A stretch of DNA of 5,986 bases, from assembly GCA_007133445.1 (NCBI GenBank), contig SLMR01000291.1, positions 1-5,986 of the forward strand. The letters are read 5' to 3'. Made by a program: the position numbers and the translations under genes. This DNA is from Aquisalimonas sp. (GTDB lineage: Bacteria > Pseudomonadota > Gammaproteobacteria > Nitrococcales > Aquisalimonadaceae). Under the pieces are notes generated by a model that was not told the DNA's origin, ran no database searches, and saw only the letters and a list, made by a program, of their open reading frames with translations. Positions 1 to 5,986 of this stretch are shown here, in pieces (position 1 is the first letter of the stretch; each line of letters opens with the position of its first letter).

Positions 1-1
1 A

Positions 2-1237
2 CACCTGCGCGCCCAGGAAGTGGCCGCGGAGAACCATCTGCCCTGCATCTACCTGGTGGACTCCGGCGGCGCCAACCTGCCGAACCAGGACAAGGTGTTC
101 CCGGACCGCGATCACTTCGGCCGCATCTTCTACAACCAGGCCAACATGTCGGCGGCCGGCGTGCCGCAGATTGCCGTTGTCATGGGCTCGTGCACCGCCG
201 GCGGCGCCTACGTGCCCGCCATGTCCGACGAGAGCATCATCGTCAAGGAACAGGGCACCATCTTCCTGGGTGGCCCGCCGCTGGTGAAAGCCGCCACCGG
301 CGAGGTGGTCAGCGCCGAGGAACTGGGCGGCGCCGACGTCCACTCGCGCACTTCAGGCGTCACGGACCACTACGCCCTGAACGATGCCCATGCGCTGGGG
401 ATCGTGCGCCAGAGCGTGGGCTACCTGAACGGCACCAAGCAGGTGGATCTGGACATTCGCGAGCCGGAAGAGCCGCTGTACGACCCCGAGGAGCTGCATG
501 GGGCGATCCCCACGGACCTGCGCAAGCCCTACGATGTGCGCGAAGTCATCGCGCGCATCGTCGATGGCTCGCGCTTCGAGGAATTCAAGCAGCTCTACGG
601 CACCACGCTGGTCTGCGGCTTTGCGCGCATCTTCGGCTATCCGGTGGGCATCATCGCCAACAATGGCGTGCTGTTCTCGGAATCGGCCCTGAAAGGCGCC
701 CATTTCGTCGAACTGTGCAGCCAGCGCGGCATTCCGCTGGTGTTCCTGCAGAACATCACCGGCTTCATGGTGGGCAGCAAGTACGAGGCCGGCGGCATCG
801 CGAAGGACGGCGCCAAGCTGGTCACGGCGGTGGCGTCCACCAGCGTGCCCAAGTTCACGGTGATCATCGGCGGCAGTTTCGGCGCCGGCAACTACGGCAT
901 GTGCGGCCGCGCCTACTCGCCCCGGTTCCTGTGGATGTGGCCCAATGCCCGGGTGTCGGTGATGGGCGGTGATCAGGCCGCCAACGTCATGGCGCAGGTC
1001 CGGCGTGACGGCCTGGAGCGCAAGGGCGAGAGCTGGAGCGCCGAGGACGAGGAGGCGTTCAAGCAGCCCATCCGCGAGCAGTACGAGCACCAGGGCCACC
1101 CCTATTACGCCACCGCGCGGCTGTGGGACGACGGTGTCATCGATCCGGCGGACACCCGCATGGTCCTGGGCCTGGGCATTTCCACCAGTCAGAACGCGCC
1201 GACGCGGGACACGCGCTTCGGCGTCTTCCGCATGTAA
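2..1237 (+). CDS. liuB: 3-methylcrotonyl-CoA carboxylase, beta (carboxyltransferase) subunit, 5' end outside window
   Basis: This subunit transfers the carboxyl group from carboxybiotin to 3-methylcrotonyl-CoA, giving 3-methylglutaconyl-CoA in leucine breakdown; it acts in the cytoplasm in a complex with the biotin-carrying alpha subunit (LiuD, two genes downstream). The frame is open from base 2 ([20 protein letters not shown]), so the GTG at 20 is an internal codon and the real start lies upstream. 411 residues are visible; the family is about 535 long, so roughly the first 125 are missing. Motifs, counted from base 2: GSCTAGGAY at 62-70 in the N-terminal crotonase-like lobe, NITGFMVG at 251-258 and the glycine-rich [16 protein letters not shown] at 290-305 in the C-terminal lobe, then [10 protein letters not shown] at 321-330. 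The stretch [15 protein letters not shown] and the C-terminal end RFGVFRM are characteristic of the methylcrotonyl type rather than propionyl- or acetyl-CoA carboxylases. No frameshift or missing motif is seen. The liuC start follows 16 bases after the stop. Confidence 0.96.
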   Translation, partial: HLRAQEVAAENHLPCIYLVDSGGANLPNQDKVFPDRDHFGRIFYNQANMSAAGVPQIAVVMGSCTAGGAYVPAMSDESIIVKEQGTIFLGGPPLVKAATGEVVSAEELGGADVHSRTSGVTDHYALNDAHALGIVRQSVGYLNGTKQVDLDIREPEEPLYDPEELHGAIPTDLRKPYDVREVIARIVDGSRFEEFKQLYGTTLVCGFARIFGYPVGIIANNGVLFSESALKGAHFVELCSQRGIPLVFLQNITGFMVGSKYEAGGIAKDGAKLVTAVASTSVPKFTVIIGGSFGAGNYGMCGRAYSPRFLWMWPNARVSVMGGDQAANVMAQVRRDGLERKGESWSAEDEEAFKQPIREQYEHQGHPYYATARLWDDGVIDPADTRMVLGLGISTSQNAPTRDTRFGVFRM

Positions 1238-1242
1238 CGGAG
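1238..1242 (+). promoter_or_regulatory. Ribosome binding site of liuC
   Basis: The sequence CGGAG lies directly after the liuB stop codon, 11 bases before the ATG at 1254. It is a moderate Shine-Dalgarno match. It supports this ATG, which also begins where crotonase homology begins, over the longer open frame that runs upstream inside liuB. Confidence 0.55.
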
Positions 1243-1253
1243 CCGACGCAGTC

Positions 1254-2045
1254 ATGAGCCATGAAGCCTCCATCCGGGTCGAGCACCGTGCCGGAGTCGC
1301 GCTGGTCACCATGAACCGGCCCGACCGGCACAACGCCTTCGACGATACGTTCATCGCCGAGCTCACGCACATTCTCAAGGACCTGGAGCGTAATCCGGCC
1401 GTGCACGTGGTGGTCCTGAGCGGCAACGGCAAGAGCTTCTCCGCCGGCGCCGACCTCAACTGGATGCAGCGCATGGCGGGCTACACGAAGGAGCAGAACG
1501 AGGCCGACGCCCTGGCGCTCGCCGAGCTCATGGAGACGCTGGACGGCCTCGCCAAGCCCACCATCGCCCGGGTCCACGGCGCCGCCTTCGGTGGCGGCGT
1601 CGGGCTGGTGGCCTGTTGCGACATCGCCATCGCCTCCGACCAGGCGACCTTCTGCCTCTCCGAGGTGAAACTGGGGCTGATCCCGGCGGCCATCTCGCCC
1701 TACGTGGTGAAGGCCATGGGCGAGAAGAACGCCCGGCGCTACTTCGTGACTGCCGAGCGTTTCGACGCCGCGGAGGCGGCGCGCGTCGGCCTGGTCCACG
1801 AGCGCGTCCCCGCCGAGGCGCTGGACGCCCGCATCCAGGAGGTGCTGAAGCAAATGCACGGCAACGGCCCCGAGGCCATGGCTGCCGCCAAGGACCTGGC
1901 CCGTGCGGTGAGCCGCAGCCCCGTGGACCGCACCATGATCGAGGACACTGCCCGGCGCATCGCCGCCATCCGGGTCGGTGACGAGGGCCAGGAAGGCATA
2001 TCCGCCTTCCTGGAGAAACGCAAACCGGCGTGGCTGCAGGAGTAA
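1254..2045 (+). CDS. liuC: 3-methylglutaconyl-CoA hydratase (crotonase family)
   Basis: A 263-residue protein of usual enoyl-CoA hydratase length. By its place between the two carboxylase genes it should hydrate 3-methylglutaconyl-CoA to 3-hydroxy-3-methylglutaryl-CoA. Crotonase landmarks: VALVTMNRPDRHNAF at 15-29; the first oxyanion-hole segment GKSFSAGADLNWM at 59-71; the second GAAFGGGVGLVACCD at 109-123; and the SEVKLGLIPA segment at 136-145. E137 aligns with Glu164 of rat mitochondrial enoyl-CoA hydratase. G117 sits where that enzyme has its other catalytic glutamate, Glu144. The segment LSEVKLGLIPAAISPYVV resembles Pseudomonas LiuC as I remember it, where a glycine at the same point seems usual. 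The ATG at 1254 was chosen because the fold starts just after it and a Shine-Dalgarno site precedes it; the in-frame extension upstream would overlap liuB. It is only 7 bases from liuD, so the genes are surely co-transcribed. Substrate specificity is inferred from context. Confidence 0.92.
   Translation: MSHEASIRVEHRAGVALVTMNRPDRHNAFDDTFIAELTHILKDLERNPAVHVVVLSGNGKSFSAGADLNWMQRMAGYTKEQNEADALALAELMETLDGLAKPTIARVHGAAFGGGVGLVACCDIAIASDQATFCLSEVKLGLIPAAISPYVVKAMGEKNARRYFVTAERFDAAEAARVGLVHERVPAEALDARIQEVLKQMHGNGPEAMAAAKDLARAVSRSPVDRTMIEDTARRIAAIRVGDEGQEGISAFLEKRKPAWLQE
2038..2042 (+). promoter_or_regulatory. Ribosome binding site of liuD
   Basis: AGGAG is formed by the last codons of liuC, immediately before its TAA stop, and lies 10 bases upstream of the ATG at 2053. 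The overlap of this site with the end of liuC suggests that translation of the two genes is coupled. It decides the liuD start in favour of 2053 over the open frame that extends further upstream. Confidence 0.7.
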
Positions 2046-2052
2046 ACCAGGC

Positions 2053-4053
2053 ATGTTCCGTACGGTGCTGATCGCCAACCGCGGTGAAATCGCCTGCCGC
2101 ATCGCCCGCACCTGCCGCGCCCAGGGCGTGCGTACCGTGGCCGTCTACTCGGAGGCGGACGTCGAGGCGCTGCACGTGCACGCCTGCGACGAGGCCTGGC
2201 CCATCGGCCCGGCGCCGGCGCGGGAGAGCTACCTCAATACCGAACGCATCCTCGAGGTAGCTCGCCGCAGCGGCGCCGAGGCCATTCACCCCGGGTACGG
2301 CTTCCTGTCCGAGAACGCGGAGTTTGCCGAGGCCTGCGAGCGGGCTGGCGTGCGCTTCATCGGCCCACCGGCCTCGGCCATTCGCGCCATGGGCTCCAAG
2401 AGCGCCGCCAAGAGCATCATGCAGGACGCCGGTGTGCCGCTGGTGCCCGGCTACCACGGCGAGGATCAGAGCCTCGACCACCTGCGCGCGGTGGCCGAGG
2501 AAATCGGCTACCCGGTGCTGATCAAGGCCTCCGCCGGCGGCGGCGGCAAGGGCATGCGCCGGGTCGACGCCCCCGCGGACTTCGGTGACGCCCTGGACGG
2601 CGCCCGGCGCGAGGCGAAGGCGAGTTTCGGCGATGACACGGTGCTGCTGGAGAAATACCTGCTGCAGCCCCGGCACGTGGAAGTGCAGGTCTTCGCCGAC
2701 AGCCACGGCAACGCCGTCCATCTGTTCGAGCGCGACTGCTCCGTGCAGCGCCGCCACCAGAAGGTGATCGAAGAAGCGCCGGCGCCCGGATTGTCCGACG
2801 ACAAGCGCCAGGCCATGGGCGAGGCGGCGGTGGCCGCGGCCCGGGCCATCGGCTACCAGGGCGCGGGCACCGTGGAGTTCATCATGGACGCCCACGGCGA
2901 GTTCTTCTTCATGGAGATGAACACCCGCCTGCAGGTGGAGCACCCGGTCACGGAGATGATCACCGGCGAGGATCTGGTGGCCTGGCAACTGCAGGTGGCC
3001 GCCGGCGGCGCCCTGCCCCGCAACCAGCAGGATCTCGCCTTCAGCGGCCACGCCTTCGAGGCGCGGATCTACGCCGAGGACCCGGACCGGGACTTCCTGC
3101 CAGCCATCGGCACGGTCGCCGGCTTGCGCACGCCGGATGAACACCGGCATGTGCGCATCGACACCGGCATCCGCGAGGGCGACACCATTTCGGTGCACTA
3201 CGACCCCATGATCGCCAAGCTGGTGGTCTGGGACACGGATCGACCTGCTGCGCTGCTGCGCCTGCGCAACGCGCTGCAGGCGTTCACGGTGGCCGGCACC
3301 ACCACCAACGTCCGCTTCCTGGAGCGCATCGCCGGGCATCCGGCCTTCGCCGAGGGCGGCGTCGACACCGGCTTCATCGAGACCTACCGCGCTGACCTGT
3401 TCCCGGCGCCGACGCCGCCGTCGGATCGACTGCTGGCCGTCGCGGCGCTGTTCGAACTGCTCAGCGTGGACCAGGCCGCCACTGAGCGCGCCCGCGCCTG
3501 CGGCGACCCCTGGTCGCCGTGGCACAGCACCGATGGCTGGCAGCCCAACAGCGACAACCACCACGTGCTGCACTTCCTGGACGGCGACGACGACCTGGAG
3601 GTCGTCGCCCACTACCGGCGCGACTGTTTCCACCTGGACCTGCCGGGCGGCACCGTGCGCGCCGAGGGCAACCTGGCGGCGGACGGACAGATGCGGGTGG
3701 TCCTGGACGGCGTGCACCTCAACGCCCGGGCACTGCAGACCGACCACCGCCTGCGGGTCTCCATCGGCGACGAAGAACGGGAGCTGGTCATCCACGACCC
3801 GCTCGCCGCCGGCATGGCCGACGAGGTCCGCGAAGGCAGCCTCACGGCCCCCATGCCCGGCACCGTGCTACAGGTGCTGGTCCAGGAAGGCGATCACGTG
3901 GAGGAAGGCGCCGCGCTCATGGTGCTGGAGGCCATGAAGATGGAGCACACCATCCGCGCCTTCGTCTCCGGCAAAGTGGACACGATCAACTTCCGCGAGG
4001 GCGAACAGGTGTCAGAGGGCGCCGAGCTGCTCGCCATCGCGGCGGAGGAATGA
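2053..4053 (+). CDS. liuD: 3-methylcrotonyl-CoA carboxylase, alpha (biotin carboxylase/biotin carrier) subunit
   Basis: This 666-residue subunit carboxylates its own covalently bound biotin with ATP and bicarbonate and hands the carboxyl group to LiuB. Domains in order: biotin carboxylase N-terminal domain (MFRTVLIANRGEIACRI at 1-17, HPGYGFLSENA at 79-89); ATP-grasp domain with K116, the glycine loop GGGGKGM at 162-168 and K237; active-site segment EMNTRLQVEHPVTE at 288-301 including R292 and E296, which are catalytic in E. coli AccC; then R338 in FEARIYAEDP at 335-344. Residues from about 450 to 590 form the linker domain that contacts the beta subunit in this family, with DPWSPWHSTDGW at 485-496. 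The biotinyl domain begins near 597 with APMPG at 599-603; EAMKM at 626-630 puts the biotin on K629. Length is typical for the alpha subunit. A propionyl- or geranyl-CoA carboxylase alpha subunit is the alternative, but partner genes and the linker motif favour methylcrotonyl. The stop codon is followed after three bases by the repeat block. Confidence 0.96.
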   Translation: MFRTVLIANRGEIACRIARTCRAQGVRTVAVYSEADVEALHVHACDEAWPIGPAPARESYLNTERILEVARRSGAEAIHPGYGFLSENAEFAEACERAGVRFIGPPASAIRAMGSKSAAKSIMQDAGVPLVPGYHGEDQSLDHLRAVAEEIGYPVLIKASAGGGGKGMRRVDAPADFGDALDGARREAKASFGDDTVLLEKYLLQPRHVEVQVFADSHGNAVHLFERDCSVQRRHQKVIEEAPAPGLSDDKRQAMGEAAVAAARAIGYQGAGTVEFIMDAHGEFFFMEMNTRLQVEHPVTEMITGEDLVAWQLQVAAGGALPRNQQDLAFSGHAFEARIYAEDPDRDFLPAIGTVAGLRTPDEHRHVRIDTGIREGDTISVHYDPMIAKLVVWDTDRPAALLRLRNALQAFTVAGTTTNVRFLERIAGHPAFAEGGVDTGFIETYRADLFPAPTPPSDRLLAVAALFELLSVDQAATERARACGDPWSPWHSTDGWQPNSDNHHVLHFLDGDDDLEVVAHYRRDCFHLDLPGGTVRAEGNLAADGQMRVVLDGVHLNARALQTDHRLRVSIGDEERELVIHDPLAAGMADEVREGSLTAPMPGTVLQVLVQEGDHVEEGAALMVLEAMKMEHTIRAFVSGKVDTINFREGEQVSEGAELLAIAAEE

Positions 4054-4056
4054 CAG

Positions 4057-4086
4057 GGTCGCGGCTTGCGCCGCTCCTACGGGGTA
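4057..4086 (-). repeat. REP-like palindromic element, outer left arm
   Basis: This is one arm of a perfect 30-base inverted repeat; its partner is at 4301-4330. Read on the minus strand it contains GTAG (4080-4077) followed by GAGCGGCGCAAGCCGCGAC, which forms a five-pair hairpin: GCGGC, loop GCAA, GCCGC (4074-4061). A GTAG head followed by a GC-rich palindrome is the known layout of REP sequences associated with RAYT transposases in gammaproteobacteria. The match is by layout only. No transposase gene is in the window. The element begins three bases after the liuD stop codon. Confidence 0.8.
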
Positions 4087-4113
4087 CGGGGCCCAACGTC
4101 GGAAACCCCGTCA

Positions 4114-4163
4114 CATGTCGGGCGTGGCGTAGGGTGCATCTTGATGCACCGCCAACCGACATG
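4114..4163. repeat. Extended imperfect hairpin around the inner left element
   Basis: CATGTCGG at 4114-4121 is complementary to CCGACATG at 4156-4163, and between them TGGC at 4125-4128 pairs with GCCA at 4151-4154. Together with the central GGTGCATC-TT-GATGCACC stem this makes a roughly 50-base imperfect hairpin with small bulges. No T-run follows it, so it is not a standard intrinsic terminator. Confidence 0.55.
4128..4151 (+). repeat. Second-class palindromic element, inner left arm
   Basis: This is one arm of a perfect 24-base inverted repeat with 4195-4218. It also begins with a GTAG head (4129-4132), followed by an almost perfect self-palindrome: GGTGCATC (4133-4140), loop TT, GATGCACC (4143-4150). 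The stem sequence is unrelated to the outer elements, so this is a different repeat class with the same layout. The GTAG end faces outward, toward the liuD side of the block. Confidence 0.8.
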
Positions 4164-4194
4164 CCGGCCAAGGCGGTTCGTCGGAGGCCGTTTA

Positions 4195-4218
4195 CGGTGC
4201 ATCAAGATGCACCCTACG
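4195..4218 (-). repeat. Second-class palindromic element, inner right arm
   Basis: This is the exact reverse complement of 4128-4151, separated from it by 43 bases (4152-4194). On the minus strand it reads GTAG (4217-4214), then GGTGCATC, loop TT, GATGCACC. The GTAG ends of this inner pair point away from each other, opposite to the outer pair, whose GTAG ends face inward. CCGT at 4188-4191 and ACGG at 4215-4218 could lengthen the hairpin slightly. Confidence 0.8.
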
Positions 4219-4300
4219 GGTCGGGGCGCCGGCATTAACCCGGGGCAACGGCGTTGACCGACGATGCCGGCGTCGCCCCGGGGTGCCGATGTGGACCACC

Positions 4301-4330
4301 TACCCCGTAGGAGCGGCGCAAGCCGCGACC
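4301..4330 (+). repeat. REP-like palindromic element, outer right arm
   Basis: This is the exact reverse complement of 4057-4086. GTAG is at 4307-4310, followed by the hairpin GCGGC (4313-4317), loop GCAA (4318-4321), GCCGC (4322-4326). It ends 32 bases before the liuE start codon and 22 bases before the liuE ribosome binding site. Read in the liuE frame it encodes the peptide RRSGASRD, a by-product of the repeat and not part of the enzyme. Confidence 0.8.
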
Positions 4331-4352
4331 AGAACACTCCACCCGCAACACC

Positions 4353-4356
4353 GGAG
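4353..4356 (+). promoter_or_regulatory. Ribosome binding site of liuE
   Basis: GGAG lies 6 bases before the ATG at 4363, ideal spacing. It supports this start over the in-frame ATG at 4264, which lies inside the repeat block and has no good site in front of it. Confidence 0.7.
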
Positions 4357-4362
4357 CCACCC

Positions 4363-5265
4363 ATGCCCCTCCCGCAACACGTCCGCATCGTCGAAGTCGG
4401 CCCCCGGGACGGGCTCCAGAACGAGCCCGGCACGATCGCCACCGAGACCAAACTGGAACTGATCCAGCGCCTGGCCGACGCCGGCCTGCCCACGGTGGAG
4501 GCCACCGCCTTCGTCTCGCCGAAATGGGTGCCGCAGATGGCCGACCACGACACCGTACTGCGCTCCATCCAGCGCAAACCCGACGTCAATTACCCGGTGC
4601 TCACCCCGAACATGAAGGGTTTCGAGGCCGCCGCCGACGCCGGTGCCGAGGAAGTCGCCGTGTTCGGCGCCGCTTCGGAGAGCTTCTCGAAGAAGAACAT
4701 CAACTGCTCCATTGACGAGAGCCTGGAGCGGTTCCGGCCCGTGGTGGAGGCGGCCCTGGCGCGTGACATCCGCGTGCGCGGCTACGTCTCCTGCGTGCTG
4801 GGCTGCCCCTACGAGGGCGAGATCGACCCCGCCACCGTGGCCCACGTGGCCAATGAGCTCTACACCATGGGCTGCTACGAGATCTCCCTGGGCGACACCA
4901 TCGGCACCGGCACACCACTCAAGGCGCGGCGCATGGTGGAGGCCGTGGCCGCGCACGTGCCCATGGACGCCATCGCCGCCCATTTTCACGACACCTACGG
5001 CCAGGCACTGGCGAATCTGTATGCGGTCATGGACCTCGGCGTGGCCACGGTGGATACCTCCGTGGCCGGGCTTGGTGGCTGCCCCTACGCCAAGGGCGCC
5101 TCGGGGAACGTCGCCACCGAGGACGTGGTGTACATGTTGAATGGTATGGGCATCGAGACCGGTGTGGATCTCCAGGCATTGGCCGCGGTGGGCCGGTGGA
5201 TTTCCGCGGAGCTCGGCCGGGAGCCGGCGTCGAAGGTGGCGCGGGCGCTTGCAGCGCAGGAGTAG
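4363..5265 (+). CDS. liuE: Hydroxymethylglutaryl-CoA lyase
   Basis: This enzyme cleaves 3-hydroxy-3-methylglutaryl-CoA to acetyl-CoA and acetoacetate, the last step of leucine degradation; it needs a divalent metal. The 300-residue protein is a full-length DRE-TIM barrel enzyme. [12 protein letters not shown] at 10-21 carries R15 and D16; [15 protein letters not shown] at 45-59 carries E46; [12 protein letters not shown] at 207-218 carries metal ligands H207 and H209; the family signature [17 protein letters not shown] at 233-249 holds catalytic C240 and metal ligand N249. With a constant offset of 26 these match the known human residues R41, D42, E72, H233, H235, C266 and N275, so the active site is complete. 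Homology begins at [11 protein letters not shown], which fits the ATG at 4363. It is the expected fifth gene of the liu order but is separated from liuD by a 309-base repeat-filled gap, so its expression may differ from that of liuBCD. The symbol mvaB is also used for this family. Confidence 0.97.
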   Translation: MPLPQHVRIVEVGPRDGLQNEPGTIATETKLELIQRLADAGLPTVEATAFVSPKWVPQMADHDTVLRSIQRKPDVNYPVLTPNMKGFEAAADAGAEEVAVFGAASESFSKKNINCSIDESLERFRPVVEAALARDIRVRGYVSCVLGCPYEGEIDPATVAHVANELYTMGCYEISLGDTIGTGTPLKARRMVEAVAAHVPMDAIAAHFHDTYGQALANLYAVMDLGVATVDTSVAGLGGCPYAKGASGNVATEDVVYMLNGMGIETGVDLQALAAVGRWISAELGREPASKVARALAAQE

Positions 5266-5368
5266 CACCCACCCCCACATGACGCTGCCGACGGTCTGAG
5301 CGTCGCACGTCCACAAGCGCTCTGCCTCTGACCGGCGCACACTCCTTTCATCGTGCAGGAGGTGCCCC
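5266..5368. other. 103-base gap between liuE and sdaA
   Basis: No gene is seen. A short hairpin is possible 15 bases after the liuE stop: GACGCT (5281-5286) with AGCGTC (5299-5304) and a 12-base loop. It lacks a T-tract and is a weak terminator candidate at best. I could not find a convincing -35/-10 pair; a promoter for sdaA may be present but is not recognisable by eye. Confidence 0.5.
5357..5364 (+). promoter_or_regulatory. Strong ribosome binding site of sdaA
   Basis: AGGAGGTG is a near-perfect complement of the 16S rRNA tail and lies 4 bases before the ATG at 5369. It is clearly stronger than the sites in front of the liu genes and fixes the sdaA start. Confidence 0.85.
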
Positions 5369-5986
5369 ATGACCCTGAGTGTGTTCGACTTCTTCCGCAT
5401 CGGCATCGGCCCGTCCAGCTCCCACACCGTGGGGCCCATGCGCGCGGCAAGGATGTTCGTCGAGGCGCTGGAGCGCGACGGCCTGCTGCCCGCCGTCGGT
5501 CGGGTGAAGGTGGAGCTGTTCGGCTCCCTGGGAGCTACGGGGCGCGGGCACGGCAGCGGCCCGGCGGTGCTGGCCGGACTGACCGGTGCGGAGCCGGAGA
5601 CCGTCGACCCTGCCGAGTTGCCACGTCTGGGAAGCGAGGTGCGGGAGCAGCGCCGGCTGCAGCTCCACAACGGCCCACGGGTGCGCTTCCACCCGGACCA
5701 CGATCTGGTCTTCCACGGCCGCCGCAGTCTGCCCGAACACCCCAACGGCCTGCGCTTCAGCGCCTGGGACCCGCACGACACCCCGCTGGCGACGCGGGAC
5801 TACTACTCGGTGGGTGGCGGCTTCCTGCGCGGTGAAGGGCTCGACGACGAGGACGGCACGCCACTCCCCTGCCCCTTCACCAATGCCCGGGAACTCCTGG
5901 ACTGGTGCGAGGCGCGCCAGTGCGCCATCAGTGAGGTGGTGCTCGCCAACGAGGCCGCACTGCGCCCGGACACCGAGACCCGCGCC
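5369..5986 (+). CDS. sdaA: L-serine dehydratase (L-serine ammonia-lyase), iron-sulfur type, 3' end outside window
   Basis: This enzyme deaminates L-serine to pyruvate and ammonia using a [4Fe-4S] cluster rather than pyridoxal phosphate. The first 206 residues are visible and the frame is still open at the window end; single-chain members are about 455-460 long, so a little under half is present. Visible motifs: the N-terminal signature SVFDFFRIGIGPSSSHTVGP at 4-23; LFGSLGATGRGHG at 50-62; the PETVDPAELP stretch at 76-85; HPNG at 124-127, where E. coli SdaA has HENG; and YYSVGGGF at 145-152. All belong to the beta-type domain that forms the N-terminal half of one-chain enzymes. The cysteines that hold the cluster lie in the C-terminal half and cannot be checked. 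One difference: after GRGHG comes SGPAVLAGL, where many homologues as I recall have an aspartate (SDKAV or HTDIA type). It lies 103 bases after liuE in the same direction; the gap and strong ribosome site suggest independent control. No link to leucine catabolism is implied beyond adjacency. Confidence 0.93.
   Translation, partial: MTLSVFDFFRIGIGPSSSHTVGPMRAARMFVEALERDGLLPAVGRVKVELFGSLGATGRGHGSGPAVLAGLTGAEPETVDPAELPRLGSEVREQRRLQLHNGPRVRFHPDHDLVFHGRRSLPEHPNGLRFSAWDPHDTPLATRDYYSVGGGFLRGEGLDDEDGTPLPCPFTNARELLDWCEARQCAISEVVLANEAALRPDTETRA

Larger units (their letters stand above)
4054..4362. other. 309-base spacer between liuD and liuE, occupied by a nested palindromic repeat block
   Basis: No gene is supported here. 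The spacer holds an outer 30-base inverted repeat (4057-4086 with 4301-4330) and an inner 24-base inverted repeat (4128-4151 with 4195-4218), plus shorter complementary pairs: 4114-4121 with 4156-4163, 4079-4085 with 4105-4111, and 4227-4235 with 4264-4272. Only 3 bases on the left and 32 on the right lie outside the outer repeat, and the right-hand remnant holds the liuE ribosome binding site. Without the block the gap would be about 35 bases, which is normal for an operon. I find no convincing promoter and no T-rich tract that would make a hairpin an ordinary intrinsic terminator. Confidence 0.85.

Noticed and set aside
20..22. GTG as the start of liuB.
   Set aside because: The frame is open to the window edge and the upstream residues HLRAQE continue the conserved carboxyltransferase sequence, so this codon is internal.
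353..1474. A 373-codon minus-strand frame opposite liuB and the start of liuC.
   Set aside because: The plus-strand reading is an unmistakable carboxyltransferase; the antisense product is a compositional by-product.
1528..3795. A 755-codon open frame on the minus strand opposite liuC and liuD.
   Set aside because: Long antisense frames are expected opposite GC-rich genes. The translation is low-complexity (rich in G, A, R, V, H), matches no family I recognise, and the plus strand holds complete conserved enzymes throughout.
4057..4086. Intrinsic terminator after liuD.
   Set aside because: The hairpin is GC-rich, but no run of T follows on either strand, and an identical inverted copy sits at the other end of the block, so a repeat element explains it better.
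4066..4257. Small open frame of 63 codons within the repeat block.
   Set aside because: It is made mostly of repeat sequence, has no convincing ribosome binding site, and is one of several overlapping frames on both strands.
4254..4282. Possible promoter for liuE: TTGACC at 4254-4259 resembles a -35 box.
   Set aside because: Seventeen bases downstream there is only GC-rich sequence (CCCGGG) and nothing like a -10 box.
4057..4330. Short CRISPR array.
   Set aside because: The repeats are in inverted, not direct, orientation, come in two unrelated classes with two copies each, and are not evenly spaced.
4300..5781. A 493-codon open frame on the minus strand opposite liuE and the start of sdaA.
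   Set aside because: It runs across two well-supported plus-strand genes and their intergenic gap, and its translation has the same low-complexity GC-driven composition and no recognisable domain.

Overview
The window looks like chromosomal DNA of a GC-rich bacterium, most likely a gammaproteobacterium. The gene order and protein motifs match the liuB-liuC-liuD-liuE part of the leucine/isovalerate utilisation cluster known from Pseudomonas and relatives, and the REP-like repeats are of the GTAG-headed kind frequent in gammaproteobacteria. The genus cannot be fixed from the sequence alone; a halophilic or Ectothiorhodospiraceae-like lineage would fit but is only a guess. All genes lie on the + strand.

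Layout: 2-1237 is the 3' three quarters of the beta (carboxyltransferase) subunit of 3-methylcrotonyl-CoA carboxylase (liuB, cut by the window edge). 1254-2045 is a crotonase-fold 3-methylglutaconyl-CoA hydratase (liuC). 2053-4053 is the biotin-carrying alpha subunit of the carboxylase (liuD). These three are tightly packed, with gaps of 16 and 7 bases. A 309-base spacer (4054-4362) follows and is filled mostly by a nested set of palindromic repeats: a 30-base perfect inverted repeat at its ends encloses a second, different 24-base perfect inverted repeat. 4363-5265 is hydroxymethylglutaryl-CoA lyase (liuE). A 103-base gap leads to 5369-5986, the N-terminal part of an iron-sulfur L-serine dehydratase (sdaA, cut by the window end).

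Function: LiuB and LiuD together carboxylate 3-methylcrotonyl-CoA to 3-methylglutaconyl-CoA, LiuC hydrates that to HMG-CoA, and LiuE cleaves HMG-CoA to acetyl-CoA and acetoacetate. The window therefore covers the second half of leucine catabolism, downstream of isovaleryl-CoA dehydrogenase (expected just upstream of base 1). The serine dehydratase makes pyruvate and ammonia from L-serine; it has its own strong ribosome binding site and is probably functionally separate.

The genes are ordinary metabolic genes and I see no new gene system. The part that deserves a second look is the nested repeat block between liuD and liuE, which appears to have been inserted into an otherwise compact operon.
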